Source: Candidatus Kapaibacterium sp. (GTDB lineage: Bacteria; Bacteroidota; Ignavibacteria; Kapaibacteriales; Kapaibacteriaceae). Taken from it: 49,827 nt of DNA. Below the pieces are notes generated by a model. The model saw only the letters and a list, made by a program, of their open reading frames with translations. It did no database searches and had not been told where the DNA came from. Below, one piece after another: positions 32,809-42,793 of the stretch (position 1 is its first letter; the number at the start of each line of letters is the position of its first letter). The stretch spans positions 1 to 49,827 of the forward strand of contig VEQR01000016.1 of assembly GCA_018883125.1 (NCBI GenBank). Direction: 5' to 3'. Position numbers and translations under genes: made by a program.

Positions 32809-34857
32809 TTAGCGGACGACGTTGACGATTTTTGATGCCGACAAGCCAGCGCCTTCCATACGAATAACGTATGTTCCTGCTGCAACAAGCGTGCCATTAA
32901 CATCCGCCGTGTTCCACGTTGTGTTCACAACCCCCGCACCAGTATTGGCATCAAAGATTGTGGAAACCAACTTGCCGAAAGAATCATAAACACGAACTGT
33001 AAGGTGTCCACTATTTGGGGTGTTAACCGTTAGCGTCATGTTATTGGAAACTGGGTTTGGATACACCGACACATTTGCATCCGTGTTCTCCACCATTGAT
33101 ACGCTGTGGTTTCCAACAGGACGCTCATTGAAGCGCACGTCAGAGAAGGAGACAATGTTGTTTTCCTTCATCGTGACAATCGCGACAGGCTGGTTTTGGT
33201 CGAACGAGCCATTTCCGACAACTACTGCGATGTCAGATCCAAAATCGCTGGTTACAACGTTCTTTTCGTTAGCGACTGGGACGACCGAAACGATATCGCT
33301 ATTCGTGGTAAAGCGAACACCAAATGCACCATCATGGCTGTTGTTCAGAAACACTGGCACTTGCACCAGACCACCACCGATTGATGTTGGCGTTCCAATC
33401 CGGACATCGTCTGCCGTATTGTCGAGTGTTGTCTTTCCAAAATCAGGACCGGTTGTATCGTTATCGTAGATCCATGGCAGATAAGGGAGTCGGCCAGAGA
33501 TATAGCGCATGATCAGACCTGCGTCGTACTCAGATGCTTCGTAATAGATCTGATTGAGACTGCTGACATCCGGTGCCTTACCACCAACACCGTACAAACC
33601 ATCCCCTTCGAACATCACGCGAACAACTTGACGGTTCGTGTTAGGTCCGACACCTTGACCTGGGAAGAACTGCTCAACATCGATCGTGCGGCGCCAGATA
33701 ACGACGTTACCACCAACAATCGAATCGCCAGAGAAATCGCGCTTTAACTTGGTGTAGTAATAACGACCGCTGTGATTGACATCAGCAAGGTATTGTTGAC
33801 GCTTCCAGATCGAATCAAGAGGTTTCTTCGTAACGATAGAACGCATAATGACGCGAGCATCGTTTGCTGTTACACGGCGATTTTGAGGGAGGTCAAAGTG
33901 ACGCTGTCCCTGTGCACCCGAAGTGTCAGCATCGCCGTAGCCCCAATCACTGAACGTGAGGTACACAATTGAGGAGAAGCGAATGCGTGCATCCGAACGA
34001 CCACCAGAAGGTTGCCAGATCGATGTAGAATCCGTGCGTTGGTTGGCGCCAGATTGTGGCTGCCACACCAGACCGTTCCAGAAGTCAGAAAGGAAACCAG
34101 GGAAACCACCATTACCCTTGATGCCGACTGTTGCACCACGAGTCACAACCGTTGTATTTGTCGTGTATGGGTTGCCGCCGACTTGACCGTAAGCGAATTC
34201 AACTTCACCCTGGTTGTTGTTTGTGGCTCCACCGATATACAAACGTGCTTGGAAGTTTGCTACTGACGAATTAACAGCAACAGGTGCTGTGTTGACGTTC
34301 AAATTCTTCCACTGCACGATAATGCAACGACGCGCTGGTTGAATGATCTGACAGTTTTCGTCGCGATCGTAGTCATATGCCCAAGAGATCTTCGAAGGCA
34401 TAAATCCGAGAGAGATATCAGCTGACGTGCGGAAGCGGTGATCGCCCCAAAATGGTGCAACTGCGTTATCAGGATATGACGACGAATTGATAAACAGGCC
34501 GATTGGGTTCTTTGCAGCAACACGCTTTGTGTTGTCAAACGTCAAGAAACCATTGATACTTACGTAAACACCTGAATAGAGGGTACCGTTGTAGTTGTAG
34601 ACAACTCCAGCGGGGAATGCGATGTACGCATATCCGTCATCCAGGTCGTTAACGTTAGTTGGTGGAAGTGTGAAATCCTGCGGTGGGATTGTTGTTGGAT
34701 TCGCGGCCGTACAAAGATCCAAATCCTTGTACGGAAGCCCGGTAACAAGTTGAGGCTGGCGGAACTGATTAAAGATCTGCTGAGCCACACCCTCAACCGA
34801 ACCGATCGCGAACGAACAGAGTACAATCGCCGAGGCAATTAATACCTGCTTCTTCAT
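32809..34857 (-). CDS. T9SS-secreted protein with dockerin-like repeats and cohesin-like domain
   Basis: 682 residues with a signal peptide (VLIASAIVLCSFAIGSVEGV). Residues about 75-250 form a beta domain with the VSINGFLTFDNT ... AVAPFWGD pattern of secreted surface proteins. About 310-480 hold two dockerin-like half-repeats: GDADTSGAQ with VTANDARVIMRSIV, and ADVNHSG with, after an insertion of about 85 residues, YDAGLIMRYISGRLPYLPW. These match the Ca-binding loop plus helix of type I dockerins. A cohesin-like region (VQVPVFLNNSHDGAFGVRFT) follows, then a type A T9SS domain (VYPNPVSNNMTLTVN, GTYVIRMEG, NVVR). Whether the dockerin binds the neighbouring cohesin-like domains is inference. 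Confidence 0.85.
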   Translation of the reverse strand: MKKQVLIASAIVLCSFAIGSVEGVAQQIFNQFRQPQLVTGLPYKDLDLCTAANPTTIPPQDFTLPPTNVNDLDDGYAYIAFPAGVVYNYNGTLYSGVYVSINGFLTFDNTKRVAAKNPIGLFINSSSYPDNAVAPFWGDHRFRTSADISLGFMPSKISWAYDYDRDENCQIIQPARRCIIVQWKNLNVNTAPVAVNSSVANFQARLYIGGATNNNQGEVEFAYGQVGGNPYTTNTTVVTRGATVGIKGNGGFPGFLSDFWNGLVWQPQSGANQRTDSTSIWQPSGGRSDARIRFSSIVYLTFSDWGYGDADTSGAQGQRHFDLPQNRRVTANDARVIMRSIVTKKPLDSIWKRQQYLADVNHSGRYYYTKLKRDFSGDSIVGGNVVIWRRTIDVEQFFPGQGVGPNTNRQVVRVMFEGDGLYGVGGKAPDVSSLNQIYYEASEYDAGLIMRYISGRLPYLPWIYDNDTTGPDFGKTTLDNTADDVRIGTPTSIGGGLVQVPVFLNNSHDGAFGVRFTTNSDIVSVVPVANEKNVVTSDFGSDIAVVVGNGSFDQNQPVAIVTMKENNIVSFSDVRFNERPVGNHSVSMVENTDANVSVYPNPVSNNMTLTVNTPNSGHLTVRVYDSFGKLVSTIFDANTGAGVVNTTWNTADVNGTLVAAGTYVIRMEGAGLSASKIVNVVR

Positions 34858-34902
34858 AATGACTCCAAGAAATTCAGTGTTTGGTTTCGTGTCGGTTTAG
34901 AA

Positions 34903-34927
34903 GGGGGTTGGTTTTTAACCAACCCCC
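34903..34927 (-). terminator. Strong hairpin after the 2346-residue T9SS protein
   Basis: Perfect 11-base inverted repeat GGGGGTTGGTT / AACCAACCCCC with a 3-base loop, 14 bases beyond the stop of the giant gene and upstream of the next minus-strand gene. The T tract on the minus strand is weak (TTCTAAA), so termination strength is uncertain. Confidence 0.7.
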
Positions 34928-34940
34928 CGTTGATTTTGCT

Positions 34941-37900
34941 TTAGCGGATCACAACGACTTGTTGAGTCGCTGTATTGGTTCCATCAGAGATGCGGACAGT
35001 GTATGAACCGCTCGGCAGAGATACACCGTTCGACATACCGTTCCATTCAATCGAATTCTTGCCAGCTGCAAAGACATCATCAGCGATGGTTGCAACACGG
35101 TTACCGACCGAATTGAACACTTCGACGGTGACCTTAGACGTTGTTGGAACGTTGAAGGAGATTGTCGAAGAAGATGTGAATGGATTTGGCGAGATACGAT
35201 TGATACCGAAGACCGTCACGTCATCTTCTTGTACCGGGGACGTGAAGTCATAGACGATAACGAAACCTTCGATCGATGTTTGCGTGATCACGAGTGTATC
35301 GCAATCCGGACCACCGCGCTTAATCACACCTGGAACTCCCTTACCGGTACCCGTCTTCATGTTGTAATCGAAGAGCTGACCATTTGACTGATCGTCACGG
35401 ATATAGTAGCTACCAGGATTATTAGCATCCTTCGCAGGGATATCCGCGCGGCACCAGCTGATCTTGACCGGGTAGTAGTTTGAGCTCTGGCCTGTTTCTC
35501 CACCAGCTTGGAAGCGAGCATTGTAAGTCGACTGACCAGCTGCATTGGAGAACGGATGAATGTTGCGGATGATACCGTTCCGTGTTGGGACTGTCCAACG
35601 AGCATCGAAGACATCGATGTACGGGACAGGTGGAAGTTCGAATTCGCAATAGTTGGAATCTAGCTTACCGAACGATGTCTGCTCATCACCACGTGTAGCG
35701 ATCGTTGTACCCCCAACACCGAATGAGAGCACTTGGAAAGCTCCATAGTTGTTCTCGACACGCACATCTGCAGAGAAACGAGTTGCGTCGGAAACAGACA
35801 CAGAGTAAACGAGCGTGTCCTTAGCACCCTGGCGGTCTGTTACGATAACAACAATGCGGATACGACCGTCAACGATGTTACCTGTAAGGTTTGTCGTTGA
35901 AATAGCAACGCGTTGTGTATCGGCGATTGGACTTGCAAGCTTGCTTGGTGTGAACGTCCATGAACCTGCTGGCTCTGTCACTTCAAATGTGAGTTCCTCG
36001 TTTCCAGCTTGCTTGCGAGCAAGGTCAACGTCAGTCACACGGAGCGTATCACTGTAAGGCTTTCCAGCTTCGACACAGCGGATAATAGGTGACTGAAGAA
36101 GAACTGGATTGTGGTTCTTAGCACGAATAGTCAAGTTGTATGTCTTGATGTCGCGAAGTCCACCGGCGTCCGTCACAAGAACTGTCACTTGAACAGTTGT
36201 GTCAGCATAAGGAAGATCTGTCACACGCGGTGTTCCATAAAGCAGGCCCGACGTTGGATTGATACGGAGCCACTTCGGTGTGGTCTTGCGAGTATCATCA
36301 AGCTTGATCGTACCCGCCTCAGAGAAGTACGGGTCAATTTCAACACTGTCGCGCGTATCGTCGGCATAGATCAACTCGTAGCCGATGACCTGACCGAAGT
36401 TAGGATCATAGACCTTGATGCGACGTGCACTGTCGATGAGCTGAGTGTTGTAGTCCTCGTCTTCGATCGCATCTGGAAGATTTGCATCCAGAAGGTTTGG
36501 CTGGTAGTTCACAAACAGACGACGCGTCAGTGTGTTGACTCCACCGTGGCCATCGTTTACGATAACAGACATGATTGTGTCCGTGTTGCGATCATCGTTA
36601 AATGGACGTCCTGGGTCATAGTCGTTGACCGGCTGAAGCAGTTCGTTAGCAACATTACGTGGAATACGGATTTCAATTTGTCCGCGTGACGTAAAGTCTT
36701 CTGCGAATGGATCGGCTGTGCCGGCTGACTCATAACGACGCATGAAGCGTGATGCCATCCAGCTCGGACGTGCTTGGATAATGCTTTCAAGAGTTGTGTC
36801 ACCAGGGTTCTGACGGATGGATGTCGATAGGAATCCGTACGACGTCTTACCGTAGCGATAGTCCCACGCACCGAGGCGCTTAACAACATCACGGCTTTGA
36901 TCAGCAGCAGCCATGTCTTCGAATTCGTCGTCCGTGTTAATGTCAGCACGGAAGCGAAGCGAATCGGTCACATTTGCGACAAAGTGAATGTTGAGTGTGT
37001 CAGCTTGGCTGCGTGACGGATTGTTGTACACCTCATCAAGAATGTTGTTTGGTGCATTCTGCGGAGCAGGTGTAAAACGACGAGCAACACGACTAGTTGT
37101 ATTCAACATGCGAAGCGTATCGAGATACGTTCCGGTTGCCTTGTTGTATACTGCTGGATCAGTCGTTGTTGGATCGAGAACGATAGTGGTATCGCCCTTC
37201 CACATGTTCTGGAATGTTACAGCATTCGTACCTGTAGCACGATAATTCCAGAGGAAGCGTGGCATTGAGTCAACGACATGAATGCGGAATGTGTAGGAGA
37301 CAGAGTCCATCCAACCAAAGTTCACCGTGTCCTGTTGAAGGAAACGAGCGTTGGTGTTTGATGGATTACGCTGATCGAGCGGCAGTGCATTGTTGTCATA
37401 CTCCTGTGCATGGAAGTATGATGGGTAGAGGTAGATCCAGCGGCTGATTTGATCCTCTGACCATCCACTCTTGCGCAGTGAATCGACCATCTCAACGCTT
37501 GGCGGGAAGTTCTTCGCAACTACCTCAACTAGCTCACCACCAGGAACGATGTATGGGTTGATCGGACGACCGCGGAAGAAGCGGTAACCGCGTGCACTCC
37601 AACGAACGTTGTTTGCCGTTGCACCGGCACGCACGAGAGTGTCGCGAAGCCAGTATTGAAGACCCGAGTTACCTGTCTTGATCTGCCAGAAGTAGGAGAG
37701 TTCTGCGTTGAAGTTCGCGTCTTGAACAACGCGTGGATCGTAGAACTTGTTGATGTCAACTGCTGTGATTGAGAAAATCGAGTCACGCTCGGTAAGATCC
37801 ATTCCTGGGATCGGCTGGTTGAGAGCATCTGCCGGATAGCTAGCAGGATCGCTAAACCAACTTCCACGTCCAGCACCACGTGACGATTGACCGGCTGTGA

Positions 37901-40900
37901 TTGGCGTGTAAAGACGATTCTCCGTGACGAAAACGCGATTACGCATTTCTGGATGGAGAAGTGGCGACTTTCCAAGTGTATCAGCAGCACCGGTAAACAC
38001 TGGTGGAACCGTGTTGTTGCCAATGGCGAATGTAAGAGCACCATTGAGAGCATTTACGACACCGTCTTTCCAAAGAGCTGTACGCGAAATGACAGTGATC
38101 GGGTCTCCATTTGAAACTGGAAGAGCACGATAGCGCTCACCACCATAGTACGTTTCCTTGCCGCCAGCCGAACCAAGAGAGTTCGAGACTGGAAGCGTAG
38201 GACGGTTACCGAGGCGGAAGTTCGTACCACCAAGCTCACCTAGTGTTGATGAAGCCTCCCAGCGGCGACCTGCAAGTGCTGCTGAATCTTCAGCAATAGC
38301 ATTGCGAACGATCTTCGACAGGAGAGTTGCACCCGTACCATATGTGGCGAGGCCTTCGTACGCGCGACGGATGTTTGGATCACCACCGTTTGTCGAGTCT
38401 GGCACGAAGTCTACACGAGCACGGAAGATCGTGTCTGTATTCGTGCGCTGAGCCATGTTGATACGGATGTAATCGCCTGTACGCTCATTGATCACGAAGA
38501 ATACTGTCTCGTTAATTGAACGAGCATCATTGTTCGCGATTTCGGCTGTACCGTTGTAATCAGCACGTGCTTCGAGGAACAATGGGTAACCAATTGGATG
38601 ATCACCAACAAATTCCGTTTGTACCGCAGCAATGTCTGCGAACTTGTCAGCATCGTTTGGATTACGCGTCATACGCTTAACGTACTTGTTAAACGAAGGC
38701 ATAAGCGGATCGGCGTAGAGACGGAGAGTCGGCGGAATACCAACGGCGAAGTCTTCAATTGGAGACATGCGACGATTGGAGTAATCTGCTGTCTTGATGT
38801 CTGTTCCCTTATCGAAGATGTCGTATACGCGACCTTCCATAAGAAGAGTATCAGGGATCTGCCAAGTTGGAACTGCTGTGTAAGAGTAGCGCCATGCAGA
38901 TTCAAATGGACCCTGTTCAGTTGGATTCGATGTTGAGTTGCGGACAAAACGCATGTGCGTCTTACCGTTGCCAGCAATAAAGAATGTCTCCTGCGTACGT
39001 GCAAATGATGAACCTGCAGTCAAAGGAAGGATTGTGTTAACGTTAGCTTCTGTGCGGCCCCAATAGTTACCGCGGAGTGTGTCAACACCACCAAAACCGA
39101 TACCAGTCGTTCCAGCGAGAACACCCTTCGTGTCTTGTGCATCTGGAAGACGAACAATGAAGCGAGCGTCATTGTCGTAGATGGAGTTTGCAGCCGTACT
39201 GAATGTGTTCCATGGGAGTGGACCGGTTACTTCTCCGAAGAGAACCGCACCAGCAAGATCACTCGATGCCGGATTTTCGTTGCTAGCTGCGAGATATGGT
39301 CCCGAAATTGTGTCGTTCTGACGACCAATATTTGAAGTTGCCTTGTTGCCTGTTACCAAACAGCGAGCAAAATTCAACTTGAGATCGTAATTGTCTGAAT
39401 ACATAGCAGCACCACTGTGTGCCATGTTGTTTTGGAAACGAACACGATCAAAAGCGAAGGTGTCTACGCGAACTCGCACGCTATCGAGAATGTACACTGC
39501 ACCACCAAGACCAGTACCGTTTTCGCGGAGTGTTGTGCCGGGGTGTGTTACGCGGATATCGCCGCGCTGTGTTGTACCCGAACCTTGACGAGCAGCATTC
39601 GGATATGCTTCGTTTTCATAGAAACGCGTGAGCATACGCTCATCTGCACGAGGGTTAGCGGCTGCGAATGTGAAGACATCGTTGCGCGGCGCATACGAAA
39701 CTGCCATCGCATTTGCATCGAATGTTACATCATCGATGTCTGTGATCATGTAGCGCTTACGTGTTACCGTATCCGGTGTCACGATAGCCACAGCTCCACC
39801 GTTACCATTCCAAACCTTGTTTGCGCGGAACTCTGTTCCCTTCACAAGGTTGAGATCAGCATTGATAACATACAGACCACCACCACCACGAACTTCGTTG
39901 GCAATGTTCGGTGTGCCTGTTGTTGGAACCTGACCAACACGGTTGTTCACAAAGTGTGAGCGGACAAAACGAAGTCCACGCTCAACGACGGGAAGATTCT
40001 GTGGAATTTGAACTGCAATAGCACCACCAGCGAAGTTCGCCGTGTTGTTATTGAATTCTACACCGTAGTTCGTTCCGTAGATCCAAAGTGGTCCGGATGT
40101 TCCACCAGATCCGTAAACATACATGTTGCGCTCGGTGTAGATAGCACCGCCGTCAACTGTTGCCTTGTTATCACGGAATTTGATGTTGAAACCGTAGTTG
40201 CGTGCTTCAATTACGCCATCACTACCACCGATCCATGGTGAAAGTGCGCGCGACACTGAATTACGCTCAACGCAGATGGCGCCACCACGAGCCGACTCGT
40301 TTCCGATGAAGTGCGTTGGTGGGTTGTTGTCGAGGTTGCCACGAACCTGGATTGCAAGCGCTGTATTCGCCGTGTAGATGGCTCCTCCCTTGGAGAAGTT
40401 CGAAACGGAATTCGCGCTCGATGATGACAACGTTGTGATGAATGGCGTCACCGTCTTGTTAGACGTATAACGACCGGCAAACACTACACCAGTATTATCG
40501 CCAACATACACTGCACCACCGCGTGCACCTGAAGTGATCTGGTTGCCAACTGGTGTTGCTGATTGGCGGTTCTCAGCGTAGTTACCGTTGAATTCAATTG
40601 TGTCTTTGCCTTGGAAATCGTTGATACCGATACCAACAGTCATCGGTGTACGACCTGAGATATATACAGCACCACCAAACGACTCATTACGTTGTGAGCG
40701 GGTTGTGGTTCCAAATGTCGTTGCTGCTCGTGAAGAAACATCTGTAACGATGCGAACAGCACCGATACGAATCGTATCTACGTCTGCAAGGAGTGTGTAA
40801 TTGCCCGTAAAACGCGACTGGCGGATACGACCAAGGTACAGTGCAAGACGAGCATCATCCAGAGATTGGCGATCGGAGTCGGTCAGCGTTTCAGCTCCAG

Positions 40901-41981
40901 CTTCCGCAACATTATCCGTGATGCGCAAACCTGTGTTGATCGGTGCAGCTGTCGTCTGATCCGTCATAAACGGATTCGTCGTTGCTGGATACGTTGGCAG
41001 GGCTGCGATCGTACCAGGAGCTACCGTTGGGTAAAGCTGCAGGTTTGATCCAGCAAATGCGTCAACCGGTGCCTGGAGAACTTGAAGAGCTCCGCCACGG
41101 AAACGCGCCATGTTGTTGCGGAAGTTACAACCAACGATCCACGTGCGTGACGAGAACGTTGTGATGGCACCACCGCAACCGTTTGTCTGACTCAAAAGCG
41201 TTTGGTTGGCTGACTCAGCTTGTGGAGCCGTGAATGCCTGACCGCTGTTATTGGTGAGATAGACCGGACGGTTGTCTACCGTTGTATCCTTACGGAAGTT
41301 GACGAAGTCAACATCGCGGAAGAATGCCGCGCGAGCGCCCGGAAGCACAACGATATGTCCCCACTCACGTGAGAAGCTGTTCACACGATCAGCAGTAAAT
41401 GTGATGCGCGCAGGCGTCACATTAACAGTGCGGCCAGACGGACGGAACCACGGATTCAGACGAATCGCTGAAACCACCGCGCCAAGATCGAGCCGTGCGG
41501 CACGATACATGATCGCCTTGGCTGGCGTGAGGTTCTGGAGATTGGCGTTCGCACCCAGGTTCACACTGAAAATCAGGCTGTTCTTCGCTGAATTGATCGT
41601 CGGCTCGTTGTCGATCGTCGATGTGACGACGCCAGCTGCACCGTAATAATTCAGGTCATCATAGCCGATGTACGGCGGAACCAATGGATTCACTGCGGTA
41701 GGGTTGTACGTCGCAGACGCACGACCATCAGCAATGATGCGACCACCGGTCGAGTCCACCAGCCGACCATTCGGCAAGAACTCAACCCGTGTTCCGGGCT
41801 CGATTACGAGCGTACCACCAATTGTGTACGTGCCACTGATCCGATAGATCGTGTCACGAACAAAAATGCGCACGTTCCCGGGGGGAAGACTACCGCGTAC
41901 CTCAACGAATTGCGCATGCGCTACGTTGAAAACCGCGGTTAACGCAAGCAGCAAGCTGCTCAGACGAAACCAACGTTGCAT
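34941..41981 (-). CDS. Giant T9SS-secreted beta-helix protein (Pmp-like) with cadherin/Ig-like repeats
   Basis: 2346 residues from the ATG at 41981 (signal peptide RLSSLLLALTAVFNVAHA; GGAGGT 3 bases before). The first ~1000 residues are a right-handed beta-helix with at least nine GGA-[IV]-x motifs (GGAVYISG, GGAVYVGD, GGAIYTAN, GGAIYTERN, GGAVAIV) alternating with FxxN-type turns, as in chlamydial polymorphic membrane proteins. The middle has few recognisable motifs. About 1850-2080 hold cadherin/Ig-like repeats (AIEDEDYNTQLID, SGLLYGTP, VEAGKPYSDTLRV). A module shared with the 1038-residue protein follows (FELPPVPYIDVFDARW, YPVKISW, GFVIVYDF). A type A T9SS domain (SPNPFTSSSTISFNVPTTSK, VVVIR) ends it. 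Likely a long adhesin or surface fibre. Confidence 0.88.
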   Translation of the reverse strand: MQRWFRLSSLLLALTAVFNVAHAQFVEVRGSLPPGNVRIFVRDTIYRISGTYTIGGTLVIEPGTRVEFLPNGRLVDSTGGRIIADGRASATYNPTAVNPLVPPYIGYDDLNYYGAAGVVTSTIDNEPTINSAKNSLIFSVNLGANANLQNLTPAKAIMYRAARLDLGAVVSAIRLNPWFRPSGRTVNVTPARITFTADRVNSFSREWGHIVVLPGARAAFFRDVDFVNFRKDTTVDNRPVYLTNNSGQAFTAPQAESANQTLLSQTNGCGGAITTFSSRTWIVGCNFRNNMARFRGGALQVLQAPVDAFAGSNLQLYPTVAPGTIAALPTYPATTNPFMTDQTTAAPINTGLRITDNVAEAGAETLTDSDRQSLDDARLALYLGRIRQSRFTGNYTLLADVDTIRIGAVRIVTDVSSRAATTFGTTTRSQRNESFGGAVYISGRTPMTVGIGINDFQGKDTIEFNGNYAENRQSATPVGNQITSGARGGAVYVGDNTGVVFAGRYTSNKTVTPFITTLSSSSANSVSNFSKGGAIYTANTALAIQVRGNLDNNPPTHFIGNESARGGAICVERNSVSRALSPWIGGSDGVIEARNYGFNIKFRDNKATVDGGAIYTERNMYVYGSGGTSGPLWIYGTNYGVEFNNNTANFAGGAIAVQIPQNLPVVERGLRFVRSHFVNNRVGQVPTTGTPNIANEVRGGGGLYVINADLNLVKGTEFRANKVWNGNGGAVAIVTPDTVTRKRYMITDIDDVTFDANAMAVSYAPRNDVFTFAAANPRADERMLTRFYENEAYPNAARQGSGTTQRGDIRVTHPGTTLRENGTGLGGAVYILDSVRVRVDTFAFDRVRFQNNMAHSGAAMYSDNYDLKLNFARCLVTGNKATSNIGRQNDTISGPYLAASNENPASSDLAGAVLFGEVTGPLPWNTFSTAANSIYDNDARFIVRLPDAQDTKGVLAGTTGIGFGGVDTLRGNYWGRTEANVNTILPLTAGSSFARTQETFFIAGNGKTHMRFVRNSTSNPTEQGPFESAWRYSYTAVPTWQIPDTLLMEGRVYDIFDKGTDIKTADYSNRRMSPIEDFAVGIPPTLRLYADPLMPSFNKYVKRMTRNPNDADKFADIAAVQTEFVGDHPIGYPLFLEARADYNGTAEIANNDARSINETVFFVINERTGDYIRINMAQRTNTDTIFRARVDFVPDSTNGGDPNIRRAYEGLATYGTGATLLSKIVRNAIAEDSAALAGRRWEASSTLGELGGTNFRLGNRPTLPVSNSLGSAGGKETYYGGERYRALPVSNGDPITVISRTALWKDGVVNALNGALTFAIGNNTVPPVFTGAADTLGKSPLLHPEMRNRVFVTENRLYTPITAGQSSRGAGRGSWFSDPASYPADALNQPIPGMDLTERDSIFSITAVDINKFYDPRVVQDANFNAELSYFWQIKTGNSGLQYWLRDTLVRAGATANNVRWSARGYRFFRGRPINPYIVPGGELVEVVAKNFPPSVEMVDSLRKSGWSEDQISRWIYLYPSYFHAQEYDNNALPLDQRNPSNTNARFLQQDTVNFGWMDSVSYTFRIHVVDSMPRFLWNYRATGTNAVTFQNMWKGDTTIVLDPTTTDPAVYNKATGTYLDTLRMLNTTSRVARRFTPAPQNAPNNILDEVYNNPSRSQADTLNIHFVANVTDSLRFRADINTDDEFEDMAAADQSRDVVKRLGAWDYRYGKTSYGFLSTSIRQNPGDTTLESIIQARPSWMASRFMRRYESAGTADPFAEDFTSRGQIEIRIPRNVANELLQPVNDYDPGRPFNDDRNTDTIMSVIVNDGHGGVNTLTRRLFVNYQPNLLDANLPDAIEDEDYNTQLIDSARRIKVYDPNFGQVIGYELIYADDTRDSVEIDPYFSEAGTIKLDDTRKTTPKWLRINPTSGLLYGTPRVTDLPYADTTVQVTVLVTDAGGLRDIKTYNLTIRAKNHNPVLLQSPIIRCVEAGKPYSDTLRVTDVDLARKQAGNEELTFEVTEPAGSWTFTPSKLASPIADTQRVAISTTNLTGNIVDGRIRIVVIVTDRQGAKDTLVYSVSVSDATRFSADVRVENNYGAFQVLSFGVGGTTIATRGDEQTSFGKLDSNYCEFELPPVPYIDVFDARWTVPTRNGIIRNIHPFSNAAGQSTYNARFQAGGETGQSSNYYPVKISWCRADIPAKDANNPGSYYIRDDQSNGQLFDYNMKTGTGKGVPGVIKRGGPDCDTLVITQTSIEGFVIVYDFTSPVQEDDVTVFGINRISPNPFTSSSTISFNVPTTSKVTVEVFNSVGNRVATIADDVFAAGKNSIEWNGMSNGVSLPSGSYTVRISDGTNTATQQVVVIR

Positions 41982-42073
41982 ACAACCTCCAGTTGTAAAA
42001 ACTTTATTCTTTAGCATTCTTTTCACGTGTTCAGGGTCAGTCATGTGGAAAATTGGCAAAATGCCTCGTTTTG

Positions 42074-42793
42074 CTAATCAATTGCCGTGCCAAGACGCGC
42101 AAGACCCGACTTTGCTGAAGCCGCGACTTCCGACATCTCGTATTTTTTGACAACTAACCGGTACAATTCAACTGCTTTTTCGCTGTTTTTTGCTTCTTCA
42201 TAGCAGACCGCCGCGCGGTACAGCATAACGTCCTCAAGACCGCTGCTTTGAGCCAAGGTGGCCGCTTCTTCATAGAGAGCTGCTGCTTCGGCAACCTTCT
42301 TCTGAAGCTCGCTTACCGCAGCAAGTCCTTGCTTGGCACCCGCTTGCATCAATTTTGAGTCAGATGAGGCCGCACGCTCGAATTGTCCCAAAGCTTCGTT
42401 TGGCTTACCGAGATTTACGTACGCATTGCCAGCCATCAGGGCAGCTTGCTCTCCAGCCGGTGTGCCTTCGTATTCGTCACTAATGGCTACAAGCCCCTTT
42501 ACAGCTTCTGTTCCCACAGGCGGAATTCCCTTGCCGGTAAGTGCAGCATCATACGCACCCATGTCAAACACATTTCTCACACGTGAGAGGTGTGTGAGAC
42601 CCTCCATGTTGAGTTCCTGCTGCTGACTGTCGTAGTAGAAGTAGCCAGCAGCTACTAGAGCGATTGCTCCAACAACTCCTGCAAGTACCTTCCAGCGACT
42701 GCTGATGAAGTCAACGATGTCCGTAGAAGCATGCCCGGTTGAAGCCGACATCTCCGATGAACTGTAGTTTTCGTGCGGTAACCCTGTGCTCAT
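42074..42793 (-). CDS. TPR-containing inner-membrane protein, YfgM-like
   Basis: 239 residues. A cytoplasmic N-terminus of about 32 residues precedes one membrane helix at about 35-53 (VLAGVVGAIALVAAGYFYY), then TPR-like helical repeats (AALMAGNAYVNLGKPNEALG, AAVCYEEAKNSEKAVELYRL). This matches YfgM-type proteins that accompany PpiD at the Sec translocon, but identity rests on architecture alone. The giant T9SS gene starts 92 bases downstream, so a role linked to export is tempting. A Bacteroidota-type promoter candidate lies about 130 bases upstream. Confidence 0.75.
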   Translation of the reverse strand: MSTGLPHENYSSSEMSASTGHASTDIVDFISSRWKVLAGVVGAIALVAAGYFYYDSQQQELNMEGLTHLSRVRNVFDMGAYDAALTGKGIPPVGTEAVKGLVAISDEYEGTPAGEQAALMAGNAYVNLGKPNEALGQFERAASSDSKLMQAGAKQGLAAVSELQKKVAEAAALYEEAATLAQSSGLEDVMLYRAAVCYEEAKNSEKAVELYRLVVKKYEMSEVAASAKSGLARLGTAID

